Assembly (NCBI GenBank): GCA_965365445.1
Contig: CBDUBS010000084.1
Location: 1 to 15,071, forward strand
Reading direction: 5' to 3'
Source of the DNA: CBDUBS01 sp965365445
GTDB taxonomy: Bacteria > Bacteroidota > Rhodothermia > Rhodothermales > DASSAV01
Length of the DNA stretch: 15,071 nucleotides
A model generated the notes under the pieces. It made no database searches. It was not told the origin of the DNA and worked only from the letters and a program-made list of their open reading frames with translations. The position numbers were made by a program, and so were the translations under genes. Below are positions 1 to 7,180 of the stretch, piece after piece (within the stretch, counting starts at the first letter, position 1; the number at the start of each line of letters is the position of its first letter).

Positions 1-157
1 CGTTCATCTTTGAATGAAATTCCAGACAGACGACGCCGTCGCCCAGATCAATCACAGTCGGCGCGACTTTCCACTTGCGCGAGACAAGTTTGTAACCGTC
101 AGAAACGCGGTGAACGTCTTTGACGCCTTTTAAACCGCCAATCCGGCGCTCTGGCTG
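1..157 (-). pseudogene. 3-hydroxyacyl-CoA dehydrogenase family fragment, cut at both ends
   Basis: Read on the minus strand from about 157 down to 1, one frame is open and ends at the window edge. It contains GDGVVCLEFHSKMN, preceded by VIDLGDG and, further upstream, PERRIGGLKGVK. Long-form 3-hydroxyacyl-CoA dehydrogenases (FadN-like, beta-oxidation) typically carry a block of this kind at the junction between the dehydrogenase and the enoyl-CoA hydratase half. A TAG in the same frame lies at 158-160, and from about 163 the DNA is an unrelated gene on the other strand, so the N-terminal half is missing here. The C-terminal part would lie beyond the window. Family assignment rests on memory of this short motif over about 50 residues. 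It is either a broken gene or the result of a chimeric join. Confidence 0.55.
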
Positions 158-162
158 CTACC

Positions 163-861
163 TGCTGGGGATTCAACAGTTGGGGAGAAAAGTATCCGCC
201 GTGGAATCTGGACAACGAAGTCGCCTCGAAAATGGCCCAGGTGATGGGCTTACCGGTATTCGACGGAGGAATGATCCTCGAAGGCGGCTCCATCGAGGTT
301 AACGGGGCGGGCTTGCTTCTGACGACCGAAAAGTGTTTGCTCAATCCCAACAGAAACCCGTCGCTCACAAAAGAAGAAATAGAGCAAAAGCTCCGTGAAT
401 ATCTGGGTGCGCGCGCGGTGCTGTGGCTGGAGGACGGCATACGGGGCGACGATACAGACGGTCACATCGACGACCTAGCCCGGTTCGTCGCCCACGATCA
501 TATCGTCACAGTCGTCGAGGATGACCCTGCTGATGACAATTACGGTGTGCTGCGGGATAACTACGACCGGCTCAGGCGCCTATCCGACCTCGATGGAAGG
601 CCTCTCAACATTTCTACCCTTCCGATGCCTGCCCCGGTGATCATTCGGGGAGAGCGTATGCCGGCTACCTATGCGAACTACTATATCGCCAACGGTGCAG
701 TCCTGATGCCCGCCTACAACGATCCGAACGACAGTAGGGCGCAGGCTATCCTTCAGACTCTTTTCCCGGACCGGGAGGTAATACCGATTGACTGCACGGA
801 GGTCATATGGGGGCTGGGTGCGCTGCATTGCCTCACCCAGCAGGTTCCCCGGCAAGTGTAG
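163..861 (+). pseudogene. aguA: Agmatine deiminase (peptidylarginine deiminase family), 5'-truncated
   Basis: The family hydrolyses agmatine to N-carbamoylputrescine and ammonia, a cytoplasmic step of polyamine synthesis or agmatine use. Homology begins at WGFNSWGEKYPPWNLD (166-213). It continues through EGGSIE, LLTTEKCLLNPNRNP and the catalytic-site block GDDTDGHIDD (about 447-476), and ends with GLGALHCLTQQ, in which the catalytic Cys is codon 829-831. The C-terminal two thirds, about 230 residues, is intact. The family is usually about 340-370 residues, and the missing part would include the WxRD-type N-terminal substrate region. In this frame a TGA stands at 121-123 and no plausible start precedes the homology; ATG 232 lies inside the fold. 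The 3' end overlaps the convergent folB by 29 bases. The family is clear; whether the truncation is biological or an assembly artefact is open. Confidence 0.85.
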
Positions 862-1249
862 AATCAGCCTCCCCCCTTTCTTTCATCGCTTGGTAGCGAT
901 ATACCGCTTCCGCCCTGTCACAGGTGCCGCCGACAGGAGGGTTAGGCTTTCGCACCGTTACCGAGACACCCTCGACGGCAGGGTACGCCTCCACGACGCG
1001 CTGGGCGATCAGATAGGCCAGCCGTTCGATGAGATAAAAACGGTTCTGAATGACCACCTCTTTAACGAGCCGGTAAATGCGCTCATAATCGACCGTAAGT
1101 TCCAGATCGTCGCGCCGGGCCGCTGCTTCAAAATCGAAGTCGATCTCCACGTCCACCTCATACCTGCCCCCGATACGGTGTTCCTCCTGCATCACCCCGT
1201 GGTGGGCGTAGAACACGGCGTTGATCAATCGTACGCTGCTGCCGGCCAT
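833..1249 (-). CDS. folB: Dihydroneopterin aldolase (FolB)
   Basis: FolB cleaves 7,8-dihydroneopterin to 6-hydroxymethyl-7,8-dihydropterin and glycolaldehyde in folate synthesis (cytoplasm, normally an octamer of tunnel fold). The 138-residue protein covers the whole family. It has VRLINAVFYAHHGVMQEEHRIGG (residues 6-28) with the substrate-binding Glu at 22 or 23, TVDYERI with the active-site Tyr55, LIERLA with Glu75 that anchors the pterin, and VRKPNPPV with the catalytic Lys101. A polar tail of about 18 residues after YRYQ is longer than in most homologues and runs into the convergent deiminase gene. It starts 8 bases after the stop of the sugar kinase and is probably co-transcribed with it. 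The Shine-Dalgarno is weak, which fits translational coupling. Confidence 0.95.
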   Translation of the reverse strand: MAGSSVRLINAVFYAHHGVMQEEHRIGGRYEVDVEIDFDFEAAARRDDLELTVDYERIYRLVKEVVIQNRFYLIERLAYLIAQRVVEAYPAVEGVSVTVRKPNPPVGGTCDRAEAVYRYQAMKERGEADSTLAGEPAG

Positions 1250-1257
1250 AATCCGTT

Positions 1258-2214
1258 CTATACACTCTGCCTTAGCGTCGCCCCTGTTCTGTAAAAACGG
1301 GCCGTTTGCGGGAACGTCGAAAGGTCACGAAAAGCACTGATCCGTGACTCGATCATATCATCGGTCAAATCGAGCAGGGCGGCCGGTCCGAATTGTTCCA
1401 CACAGAACGACGCCATAGCGCTGCCGTAGATAACGGCGCTTCGCAGCGTTTCGTGATCGATCCGGCCTTCTCTTGCAAGGTATCCTGCGAACCCTCCGGC
1501 GAACGTATCCCCGGCGCCGGTGGGGTCAACGATGTTTTCGAGTGGAAATGCCGGGGCGCTGAATACCGTATGGTCGTTGAAGAGCAAGGCCCCGTGTTCC
1601 CCTTTCTTGATGATCAATGTGGCAGGGCCCATCTCACGAATGTGGCGGGCGGCGCAAACGAGGTTCGGCTCGTCGGCCAGCTGCCTGGCTTCGGCATCGT
1701 TGATGATGAGGCAGTCCACCCTTCCGAGCAGCTCGCGCAGACTTCCGGGCGTATGCTCTATCCAGAAGTTCATGGTGTCGCAGATAACGTACTCAGGGTC
1801 GGCTACCTGATCGAGCACGCTCATCTGGATTTCGGGATCGAGATTGCCCAGACAGACGATCCGGCTGTTTTTGAACCGTTCGGGAAGACGGGGAGCGAAA
1901 TTTTCCAGTACATTCAGGTGCGTAGCGAGGGTGTCGCGGTCGTTCAGGTTATAATGATAACGTCCTTCCCAGGCGAACGTCTTTCCCTGTTGATCGACCT
2001 CCAATCCGCCCAGATCGACGCCGCTCGACTCCAGTGTCTCCATGTATTCCACCGGAAAGTCATGCCCGACCACAGCCACCAACCGGACGTCGTCTACAAA
2101 GTACCGGGAGGTTAGCGTTATGTACGTCGCGCTTCCACCCAGCACTCTGGGCGCCGAGCCGAAGGGCGTTTCTATCGAATCGATGGCTACCGTTCCTACT
2201 GCCAGAATATTCAC
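1258..2214 (-). CDS. PfkB-family carbohydrate kinase, substrate unknown
   Basis: This is a 318-residue ATP-dependent small-molecule kinase of the ribokinase/PfkB fold. Visible signatures are the N-terminal VGTVAIDSI strand, a glycine pair GGSATY (26-31) equivalent to the first PfkB signature, INDAEARQL (171-179) and the second PfkB signature DPTGAGDTFAGG (230-241) with the catalytic base Asp236 in the anion hole. The family phosphorylates sugars or nucleosides on a hydroxymethyl group; nothing here fixes the substrate, and adenosine, fructose or another sugar are all possible. The ATG is set by a consensus AGGAGG at 2223-2228 with an 8-base spacer, and a TANNTTTG-type box lies further upstream. 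It is followed after 8 bases by folB, so a kinase-folB operon is likely, although no direct pathway link is evident. Confidence 0.92.
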   Translation of the reverse strand: MNILAVGTVAIDSIETPFGSAPRVLGGSATYITLTSRYFVDDVRLVAVVGHDFPVEYMETLESSGVDLGGLEVDQQGKTFAWEGRYHYNLNDRDTLATHLNVLENFAPRLPERFKNSRIVCLGNLDPEIQMSVLDQVADPEYVICDTMNFWIEHTPGSLRELLGRVDCLIINDAEARQLADEPNLVCAARHIREMGPATLIIKKGEHGALLFNDHTVFSAPAFPLENIVDPTGAGDTFAGGFAGYLAREGRIDHETLRSAVIYGSAMASFCVEQFGPAALLDLTDDMIESRISAFRDLSTFPQTARFYRTGATLRQSV

Positions 2215-2255
2215 TCCCTTTCCCTCCTGGTCATTTCATTGCGAGGCAAACGTGC

Positions 2256-2263
2256 CAAAGATA
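2256..2263 (-). promoter_or_regulatory. Bacteroidota-type -7 promoter box before the sugar kinase
   Basis: On the minus strand the sequence reads TATCTTTG, a full match to the TANNTTTG -7 box used by the Bacteroidota housekeeping sigma factor. It lies about 41 bases before the kinase ATG. The expected TTTG-like -33 element 19-21 bases further upstream is poor (CTGG/ACTG), so this is a one-box match. It is the only clear promoter-like signal between the terminator at 2359-2392 and the gene. Confidence 0.5.
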
Positions 2264-2358
2264 CGACATGGGTTCCGGGAAACCAGTCGAGATACCATGA
2301 GGTCGAGCGAGTTCCGGCCATGAGCCTCCGATTGGCGTGAAACCGGCTGGGCCTGTCC

Positions 2359-2392
2359 AAAAAAAGCGGCGCACCTTACGGCGCGCCGCTTT
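2359..2392 (-). terminator. Rho-independent terminator of the membrane-anchor operon
   Basis: On the minus strand there is a perfect 10-bp stem, AAAGCGGCGC (2392-2383) and GCGCCGCTTT (2372-2363), with a 10-base loop. It runs into an unbroken stretch of seven T residues (2365-2359). It begins 20 bases after the stop of the 2412-3128 gene and separates that operon from the kinase-folB operon, which is read in the same direction. Confidence 0.9.
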
Positions 2393-2411
2393 CGGGCGGA
2401 GCCTTCAGGAA

Positions 2412-3128
2412 TCACGTAAGGCTTTTGGCCCAATCGGTCAGTTTTTTGACGATGGTGCCCGCAATGACGGCCTGAGCGGCGCCCATAACCACCTCTCCCA
2501 TTTCCCTGGGGCGGTGCGTCCGTTTCTTGACTGTCGAAGCAAGCTCCTCGGCTGCCTTCTGCAGTTTGTGCAAGGCCAGCTCCACGTGCTCAACGGTATC
2601 CTCCCCGAATTCGACTGCTTTCTCCGATAGCACGTCTCCCAGTCCTGAGGCGCGTTCCGAAAGAACCCCTCCGAACTCTCCTGCTTTCCGCGAAACGACG
2701 TCAGCCACGTCGCCGGCTCTATCCGCAACCGTTTCTCCGACATGCCGTGCTTTATCAGCCACAAGGCTTCCCGCGCCGGCGGCAAGCAAAAGCGCCTTAT
2801 CTCGGGCCCTGATCGTGACGGGAGGAGGAGGCGCCGGACGCAAGGCTTCTGCAATGACTCGCCCGACCAGGATGCCGCCCCCAAGAGCGAGGAGGGCGGC
2901 CAGGGCAGGGTTTTCTTTGACCCATACCTGCACCCTGTCGCCTGTCTGTTGCAAATCCAGCCGGTCGAGCTCGTTTCGTAACCGGCCTATCGTATCCATG
3001 AGCTCGGTTCTGGCCTTCTGGTAGGTCGATTCGATATCATCGACCAGCTTATCGGTGGAGAACCGGGGTTCCGCTTCCCCGGCGTTCCCATCTATTTCAT
3101 CCATAGGCACTGCTTTTTGTTCTTCCAC
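2412..3128 (-). CDS. Membrane-anchored YqjD/ElaB/DUF883-like protein with LEA-type 11-residue repeats
   Basis: This 238-residue protein of unknown function starts with an acidic soluble segment predicted to be helical (about 25-65, ESTYQKARTELMDTIGRLRNELDRL). Next is KENPALAALLALGGGILVGR (71-90), a glycine-rich single membrane helix of the type that anchors YqjD/ElaB/DUF883 proteins, and then a short proline run (98-103). Residues 123-199 are seven gapless 11-residue repeats, and a second weakly hydrophobic glycine/alanine stretch follows (212-228). In E. coli such proteins are inner-membrane, stationary-phase and sometimes ribosome-associated; that role is not shown here. The start is GTG at 3126-3128 with a G-rich site 7 bases upstream; ATG at 3104 is a possible alternative. 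It is the last gene of a three-gene minus-strand set ended by a strong terminator. Confidence 0.72.
   Translation of the reverse strand: MEEQKAVPMDEIDGNAGEAEPRFSTDKLVDDIESTYQKARTELMDTIGRLRNELDRLDLQQTGDRVQVWVKENPALAALLALGGGILVGRVIAEALRPAPPPPVTIRARDKALLLAAGAGSLVADKARHVGETVADRAGDVADVVSRKAGEFGGVLSERASGLGDVLSEKAVEFGEDTVEHVELALHKLQKAAEELASTVKKRTHRPREMGEVVMGAAQAVIAGTIVKKLTDWAKSLT
2532..2762 (-). repeat. Seven tandem 11-residue amphipathic repeats in the encoded protein
   Basis: Residues 123-199 of the 2412-3128 protein divide without gaps into VADKARHVGET, VADRAGDVADV, VSRKAGEFGGV, LSERASGLGDV, LSEKAVEFGED, TVEHVELALHK and LQKAAEELAST. The first five share the pattern (V/L)-(A/S)-(D/E/R)-(K/R)-A-x-x-(V/F/L)-(G/A)-x-(V/T/D). 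The 11-residue period is that of LEA group 3 proteins, apolipoproteins and synucleins, which form 11/3 amphipathic helices lying on membranes or that fold on drying. The last two units are degenerate. Confidence 0.75.
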
Positions 3129-3186
3129 GATAAAACCCCCACGTTATTTGGTTCGTTGAATGCGTTTTCAGAGTGCGGGGCCGGGT

Positions 3187-3399
3187 TCAACTCCGCATTT
3201 TCGCTCCGATGAACACGCCCAGCACAAATCCGCCCAGGAGGGCGGGCGTCTGGTTTTCGCGTATCCATTGAATGACTGCTTCCTGAAGCCCCGCCAGGTC
3301 TATTTCCTTTCCTGCATTCCAGGGAGACGGCGACGAGGACTGTGAAACGTTGCGCTCCGTCTCGCCGGGGCCGGGTGGTGCGTTAAAGTGCGTTTCCAT
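3187..3399 (-). CDS. Small C-tail-anchored membrane protein, DUF883/YqjD-like
   Basis: This protein has 70 residues and no enzyme motif. The first 30 are polar, proline- and serine-rich and probably disordered. Residues 34-50 form a short helix (LAGLQEAVIQWIRENQ), followed by a single C-terminal membrane segment (about 51-66, GGFVLGVFIGAKMRS) ending in a short basic tail. The layout RENQ-hydrophobic-GGFxLGxxIG matches the anchor of the neighbouring proteins. The ATG is supported by AAGGA at 3408-3412 with an 8-base spacer. It sits 58 bases before the next gene of the set and 70 bases after the previous one. It is probably an inner-membrane protein with an N-terminal cytoplasmic part; function is unknown. 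Confidence 0.65.
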   Translation of the reverse strand: METHFNAPPGPGETERNVSQSSSPSPWNAGKEIDLAGLQEAVIQWIRENQTPALLGGFVLGVFIGAKMRS

Positions 3400-3469
3400 G
3401 CTTACGGTCCTTTGCGCTGGTTAAACTCGTTGCGATTAAACGGCGAGCTGCCTGATACGCGCCCGAAGG

Positions 3470-3832
3470 CTAATCTCGGCCATCCATAGCCGAGAATATC
3501 CCGATGGCCACCCCGAGCGCAAAACCGGCCGTTACCAGAATCCCGGGGTGTTTCGACACGTATCCACTGCTTTCTCTGATCAGCCCTGTCACCTGCTCAC
3601 TGACTTCGCCAATCATCCGGTTCATTTCGTCCAGGTAACGGGCCGCACCGACCGGCTGCTCGCCCGCCGGGAAAGGCCCGGCCCCTTTAGAGGAGAGTTC
3701 GCCCAGGGTGATGGGTTCGGGCGCATCGGTATCCGAGAATACTTCCTGCCCGGTCGGCTGAGCCGCCACGTAGCTTGCGTGATCGTTACCCGATACCGAG
3801 GAGCGCTCCTGAGGATTTCGATTTTTTGTCAT
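3470..3832 (-). CDS. C-tail-anchored membrane protein, DUF883/YqjD-like
   Basis: This 120-residue protein is the first gene of the minus-strand set. Residues 1-60 are polar and probably disordered. Residues 63-90 look helical (ARYLDEMNRMIGEVSEQVTG...), then SSGYVSKHPGILVTAGFALGVAIG (88-111) gives a single membrane segment close to the C-terminus. The KHP-hydrophobic-GFALGVAIG arrangement repeats the anchor of its two downstream neighbours. The start ATG (3830-3832) has no clear Shine-Dalgarno. It is divergent from the TPR gene across a 318-bp gap. The anchor resembles DUF883/YqjD proteins, but the soluble half does not identify a family, so the function is unknown. Confidence 0.65.
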   Translation of the reverse strand: MTKNRNPQERSSVSGNDHASYVAAQPTGQEVFSDTDAPEPITLGELSSKGAGPFPAGEQPVGAARYLDEMNRMIGEVSEQVTGLIRESSGYVSKHPGILVTAGFALGVAIGIFSAMDGRD

Positions 3833-4029
3833 ACACTATATGCCGGAACGTTAAATGCTGGGATGTAAGGATGACTGACCTGGGATGCCGCCGCTCGATT
3901 CCCGGGGCGGTGCAGGTCGGCCGGCCCGTGGGCTTATCCTGGCAAACCCGCCTTGAAGTAGTTTTATCCAATTTTATCGAAAGAAGAAGGCGATAGGCAG
4001 GGTTTTTCCTATTTCATTACGTTTTACTC

Positions 4030-4094
4030 GTAGCTTGCTTACGCTCCGGGAGCCTCCGACCGGAGTAGGCGTATTTGCGAGGGTATTAAGCTAC
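4030..4094 (+). promoter_or_regulatory. Multi-stem folded element upstream of the TPR gene
   Basis: Nested inverted repeats fit one long arm. GTAGCTT (4030-4036) pairs with AAGCTAC (4088-4094), TACG (4040-4043) with CGTA (4070-4073), and CTCCGG (4044-4049) with CCGGAG (4060-4065), leaving a 10-base loop and a TAGG bulge. No T-run follows, so it is not a classical terminator. It could be a leader RNA structure or an operator region. It matches no riboswitch class that I recognise. Confidence 0.35.
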
Positions 4095-4110
4095 CCCCTT
4101 TTCCGCTGTT

Positions 4111-4118
4111 TACATTTC
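4111..4118 (+). promoter_or_regulatory. Weak TANNTTTG-like box before the TPR gene
   Basis: TACATTTC matches seven of eight positions of the Bacteroidota -7 box and lies 32 bases before the TPR gene ATG. No good -33 partner is visible 19-21 bases upstream. If it is real, the folded element at 4030-4094 would lie upstream of the transcript rather than in its leader. Confidence 0.22.
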
Positions 4119-4150
4119 GATAGCCGGGTTCCGGCTCAAATTGCACGCTT

Positions 4151-7100
4151 ATGAGGTTCCGGACCATTTGCCTGGTCGTGTTTGCTCACGCCTTTCTGCT
4201 TTCCAGACCGTCCTTCGGACAGCGAGAGCCGCTGAATGCGGAAAGAGACTTCACGACGGCGTTTGACGCTTTCTCCGACCAGTTGTACGAACAGGCCGGC
4301 TGGGCTTTTTCCGACTTCATAACCCGCTATCCGAACCACGTCAACGCGCCGGAAGCGCTGTATTATCAGGCAGAATCCGCTCTTGCGTTGGGCCGAGAGG
4401 AGCTTGCCGTACAACTGTTTTCGCTTTTCTATCAACAATACCCCATACATCCCCTGGCTTCCCAGGCGCGGTTGGCACTGGGCAAGCACTTTTACGTGCA
4501 GGGTAATTTCGACCGGGCGCTGGAAGCCTTCGAGAGCCTGGCCGAGCACAATCCCCCCGCCGATGTCGGGGCACGCGCCCTCTACTGGATGGGCGAATCG
4601 GCCCTCAAACTCGAACGGGTGAACGACGCACTGACTTATTACCGTCGCGCGGCCGACGAATACCCCGAAACGACCGTAGCCCCGGTGGCCCTGTACACGC
4701 TGGCCTATACCCAGATCGACCTGGGGCGAAACGACGATGCCGCCGCTTCGCTCGAACTGCTGTCGAGCCGCTATCCGGAATCAGACTATTCCAGAAACCT
4801 GGGCCTGGCGCTCGCGGAAGTATACTACGACCTGGAAAGCTACGACCGGGCCATAGATGAGATCGAACGCCGCCTGCCTTTCCTCGAGGGAGATACGCGC
4901 GACAGGGCTATTTTCCTGCAAGCCGAATCCTACAACCAGGAAGGCCGGCGACGGGAAGCAGAAGAAGCCTACCTGCGGATCATCGACGGAAGCGCTGAAA
5001 GCGCGTACGTGAGACCGGCGCTGTTCGGGCTGGGATGGAACCTGTACGAGGCCGAAAACTACGAAGAAGCAGCCGACTACTTTGAACGAGCGGCCGAAGG
5101 ATCCGATGACGTCTTGTCGGAAAAGGCGGTTTACTATGCCGGAGTCAGCCGCAAGCTGGCAAACGAACCAGAGAGGGCCGTCGAGCTGTTTCAGCGGTAC
5201 GTCGGTCAGTGGCCGGATGGCAGATTGGCGGAGTATGCCCTCTACGAGCTGGCCGTTACGTTTTACGAGCAGGAAATGTGGTCTCAGGCGCAACAGGCCT
5301 TTCGAGACTTTATCGAACGTTTCGAAAACTCGATCCTGCTCGATGAGGCCAATTACCTGTTCGGCAACACCTACGCCGCACTCGGCAACTTCAATCAGGC
5401 GCTGGCATATTTCGACCGGGCGCTGTCGTACGCCAACATCCCCCCGGAACTGGCCCGGGAAGTGGCATTTCAACGGGCCTGGTTGCTTTACCGCTCGGGC
5501 GCTTATTCGGCTGCCGGACCCGCCTTCCATACGTTCTACCGGCAGAACGGAGATAGCGACCGGGCAGGACAGGCGCTTTTCTGGGCTGCCGATAGCTATT
5601 ACCAGGCCGAAGCCTACGATAGAGCCGTCGATCTGTACAACGACTACCTGAGAGCCTATAGAAATGGCGAAAATGCCGAGGCCGCCCGATATGCCCTGGC
5701 GTGGGTTTTCTTCAAGAACAAAGAGTACAACCGGGCCGCCGATGCTTTCGAAGCGTTTCTGGATAGTTATCAGGGCAGCGGCCGCTCGGACATGTATCGC
5801 ACGGACGCCCGTCTCCGCCTCGCGGATAGCTACTACGCTCTCAAGCGATTCCCGGAGGCCATTCGCACCTATAACGAGGTCGCAAGCGAAGGCGGAGACT
5901 ACGCCTTGTTTCAGATCGGGCAGGCGTATAGCAATGCAGGCCGATTGGACGAGGCACTCCGAACGTTTACCCGCCTGATTTCAAATTATCCGCAGAGCGA
6001 GTGGCGTTGGGAAGCTCAGTATCAGCTCGGCTACCTGAACTTTATGAATCAGCAGTACGACCTCGCCATACAGGAGTACGAAAAGATCCTTCAAGCGGTA
6101 CCGAGAGAGCTCCTGGCGGCAAAGGCGCAGTACGGCATCGGCGACGCCCATTTCAACGCAGGCCGGATGCGCGAAGCCGCAGACGCCTACCGGCGTGTGA
6201 TCGAGTTCTATCCGGATAGTCCGTACGCTGCCGATGCGGCTTCGAGTATCCAATACGCCCTCATCGCCGGCGGCGAGGACAACCGCTCTTCCGAAGTGAT
6301 CGACGAGTTCACCCGCCGCAACCCGGACTCTCCGGTGGCCGACGAGCTACGTTTCCGGCAGGCGGAGGTAAAATACCAGACCGGAGCGGTAGATGAAGCC
6401 CTGGAGGAGCTCACGGACTTCGTGGCTACCACGCGCAATACCTCACTGCTACCGGCAGCGTACTATTACCTGGGCGTCATCCATGCGGATCGGCAGGAAT
6501 ACAACGAGGCCGTTTCCCACTTGAGGCGCATCGTGGCCGCCTATCCCCAGCACCCCCGCCGACCGGATGCCGCTCGCCGGCTCGGTGAGATTTTCCTCGA
6601 CCAGAAACGGTATGGCGAAGCACTCGCTATTTTCCGCAACCTGGAAGTCATGCGCCCGGACGACTCCCGCACGGTAGCGCTCGCCCGCTACGGCCAGAGC
6701 ATGGCGCTCCTCAATTTGAAACGAGAAGATGAAGCCGAGGAACTCCTGCGCGAATCCATCGATGAGGCCCCCGCTGCCCCGGAAACCCTCCCCGCGCTGC
6801 TGGGATTGGCCCGGTTGTACGAACAAAAAGGCCGCGATCAGGAAGCCATCGATCTCTACGGCAGGGTAGTCAGCCGAAGCCGGGACGAAATCGGCGCAGA
6901 AGCATTGTACAGACTGGCTACGCTACTGGCAAGAACCGGCAATCAGCAGGCCGCCCTGGAAGAACTCGGGCGGATGCCCTCCCTGTTCGTCAACTATCGA
7001 AACTGGGTGGCGCAAGCGCTCCTGGCACAGGCTCGGCTGTACAGGGAGATGGGGCAGCGGCAGGACGCTGAGCGCGTGTATCAGCGTGTAGTGGACGAAT

Positions 7101-7156
7101 ACGGCGAAACGGTTTATGCCGAAACGGCTGCGCAAGAAAAAGCGGCCCGCCGCTAA
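4151..7156 (+). CDS. Large exported TPR-repeat protein (about 26 repeats)
   Basis: The protein has 1001 residues. An N-terminal signal peptide (MRFRTICLVVFAHAFLLSRPSFGQ, cleavage near residue 23-24) lacks a lipobox Cys, so the product should be soluble periplasmic or outer-membrane-associated. The rest can be divided into about 26 consecutive 36-38-residue TPR units, with the recurring pattern AxxALYxLGxxYYxxGxYxxAxxxFxxFxxxYP. The class is that of BamD/CpoB-like periplasmic repeats, which are protein-docking scaffolds. No catalytic domain is seen. The ATG has no strong Shine-Dalgarno. The next gene, an outer-membrane barrel, begins 24 bases after its stop, so co-expression and partnership are likely. 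The specific function is unknown. Confidence 0.88.
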   Translation: MRFRTICLVVFAHAFLLSRPSFGQREPLNAERDFTTAFDAFSDQLYEQAGWAFSDFITRYPNHVNAPEALYYQAESALALGREELAVQLFSLFYQQYPIHPLASQARLALGKHFYVQGNFDRALEAFESLAEHNPPADVGARALYWMGESALKLERVNDALTYYRRAADEYPETTVAPVALYTLAYTQIDLGRNDDAAASLELLSSRYPESDYSRNLGLALAEVYYDLESYDRAIDEIERRLPFLEGDTRDRAIFLQAESYNQEGRRREAEEAYLRIIDGSAESAYVRPALFGLGWNLYEAENYEEAADYFERAAEGSDDVLSEKAVYYAGVSRKLANEPERAVELFQRYVGQWPDGRLAEYALYELAVTFYEQEMWSQAQQAFRDFIERFENSILLDEANYLFGNTYAALGNFNQALAYFDRALSYANIPPELAREVAFQRAWLLYRSGAYSAAGPAFHTFYRQNGDSDRAGQALFWAADSYYQAEAYDRAVDLYNDYLRAYRNGENAEAARYALAWVFFKNKEYNRAADAFEAFLDSYQGSGRSDMYRTDARLRLADSYYALKRFPEAIRTYNEVASEGGDYALFQIGQAYSNAGRLDEALRTFTRLISNYPQSEWRWEAQYQLGYLNFMNQQYDLAIQEYEKILQAVPRELLAAKAQYGIGDAHFNAGRMREAADAYRRVIEFYPDSPYAADAASSIQYALIAGGEDNRSSEVIDEFTRRNPDSPVADELRFRQAEVKYQTGAVDEALEELTDFVATTRNTSLLPAAYYYLGVIHADRQEYNEAVSHLRRIVAAYPQHPRRPDAARRLGEIFLDQKRYGEALAIFRNLEVMRPDDSRTVALARYGQSMALLNLKREDEAEELLRESIDEAPAAPETLPALLGLARLYEQKGRDQEAIDLYGRVVSRSRDEIGAEALYRLATLLARTGNQQAALEELGRMPSLFVNYRNWVAQALLAQARLYREMGQRQDAERVYQRVVDEYGETVYAETAAQEKAARR

Positions 7157-7180
7157 CCCGGTCTGTTCCGCGATATTCCC

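Larger units (their letters stand above)
3833..4150. other. 318-bp divergent intergenic region
   Basis: There is no coding frame with family features here. The region lies between the divergent membrane-anchor operon (minus) and the TPR gene (plus), so promoters for both should be inside. It contains GC-rich short palindromes near 3915-3930, a folded element at 4030-4094 and a weak TANNTTTG-like box at 4111-4118. I see no clear promoter for the minus-strand operon. Confidence 0.6.

Noticed and set aside
14..133. Short plus-strand frame starting at 14 as a missing N-terminus of the deiminase
   Set aside because: Its translation has no deiminase motif, it is out of frame with the gene and ends in TAA at 131-133. 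The minus-strand acyl-CoA dehydrogenase reading explains the DNA better.
1393..2115. 240-residue open frame on the plus strand
   Set aside because: It is antisense to the PfkB kinase, has no family motif, and is explained by the GC-rich codon bias of the real gene.
4781..5530. 249-residue open frame on the minus strand
   Set aside because: It lies wholly within the TPR gene, whose repeat pattern is continuous through this stretch.
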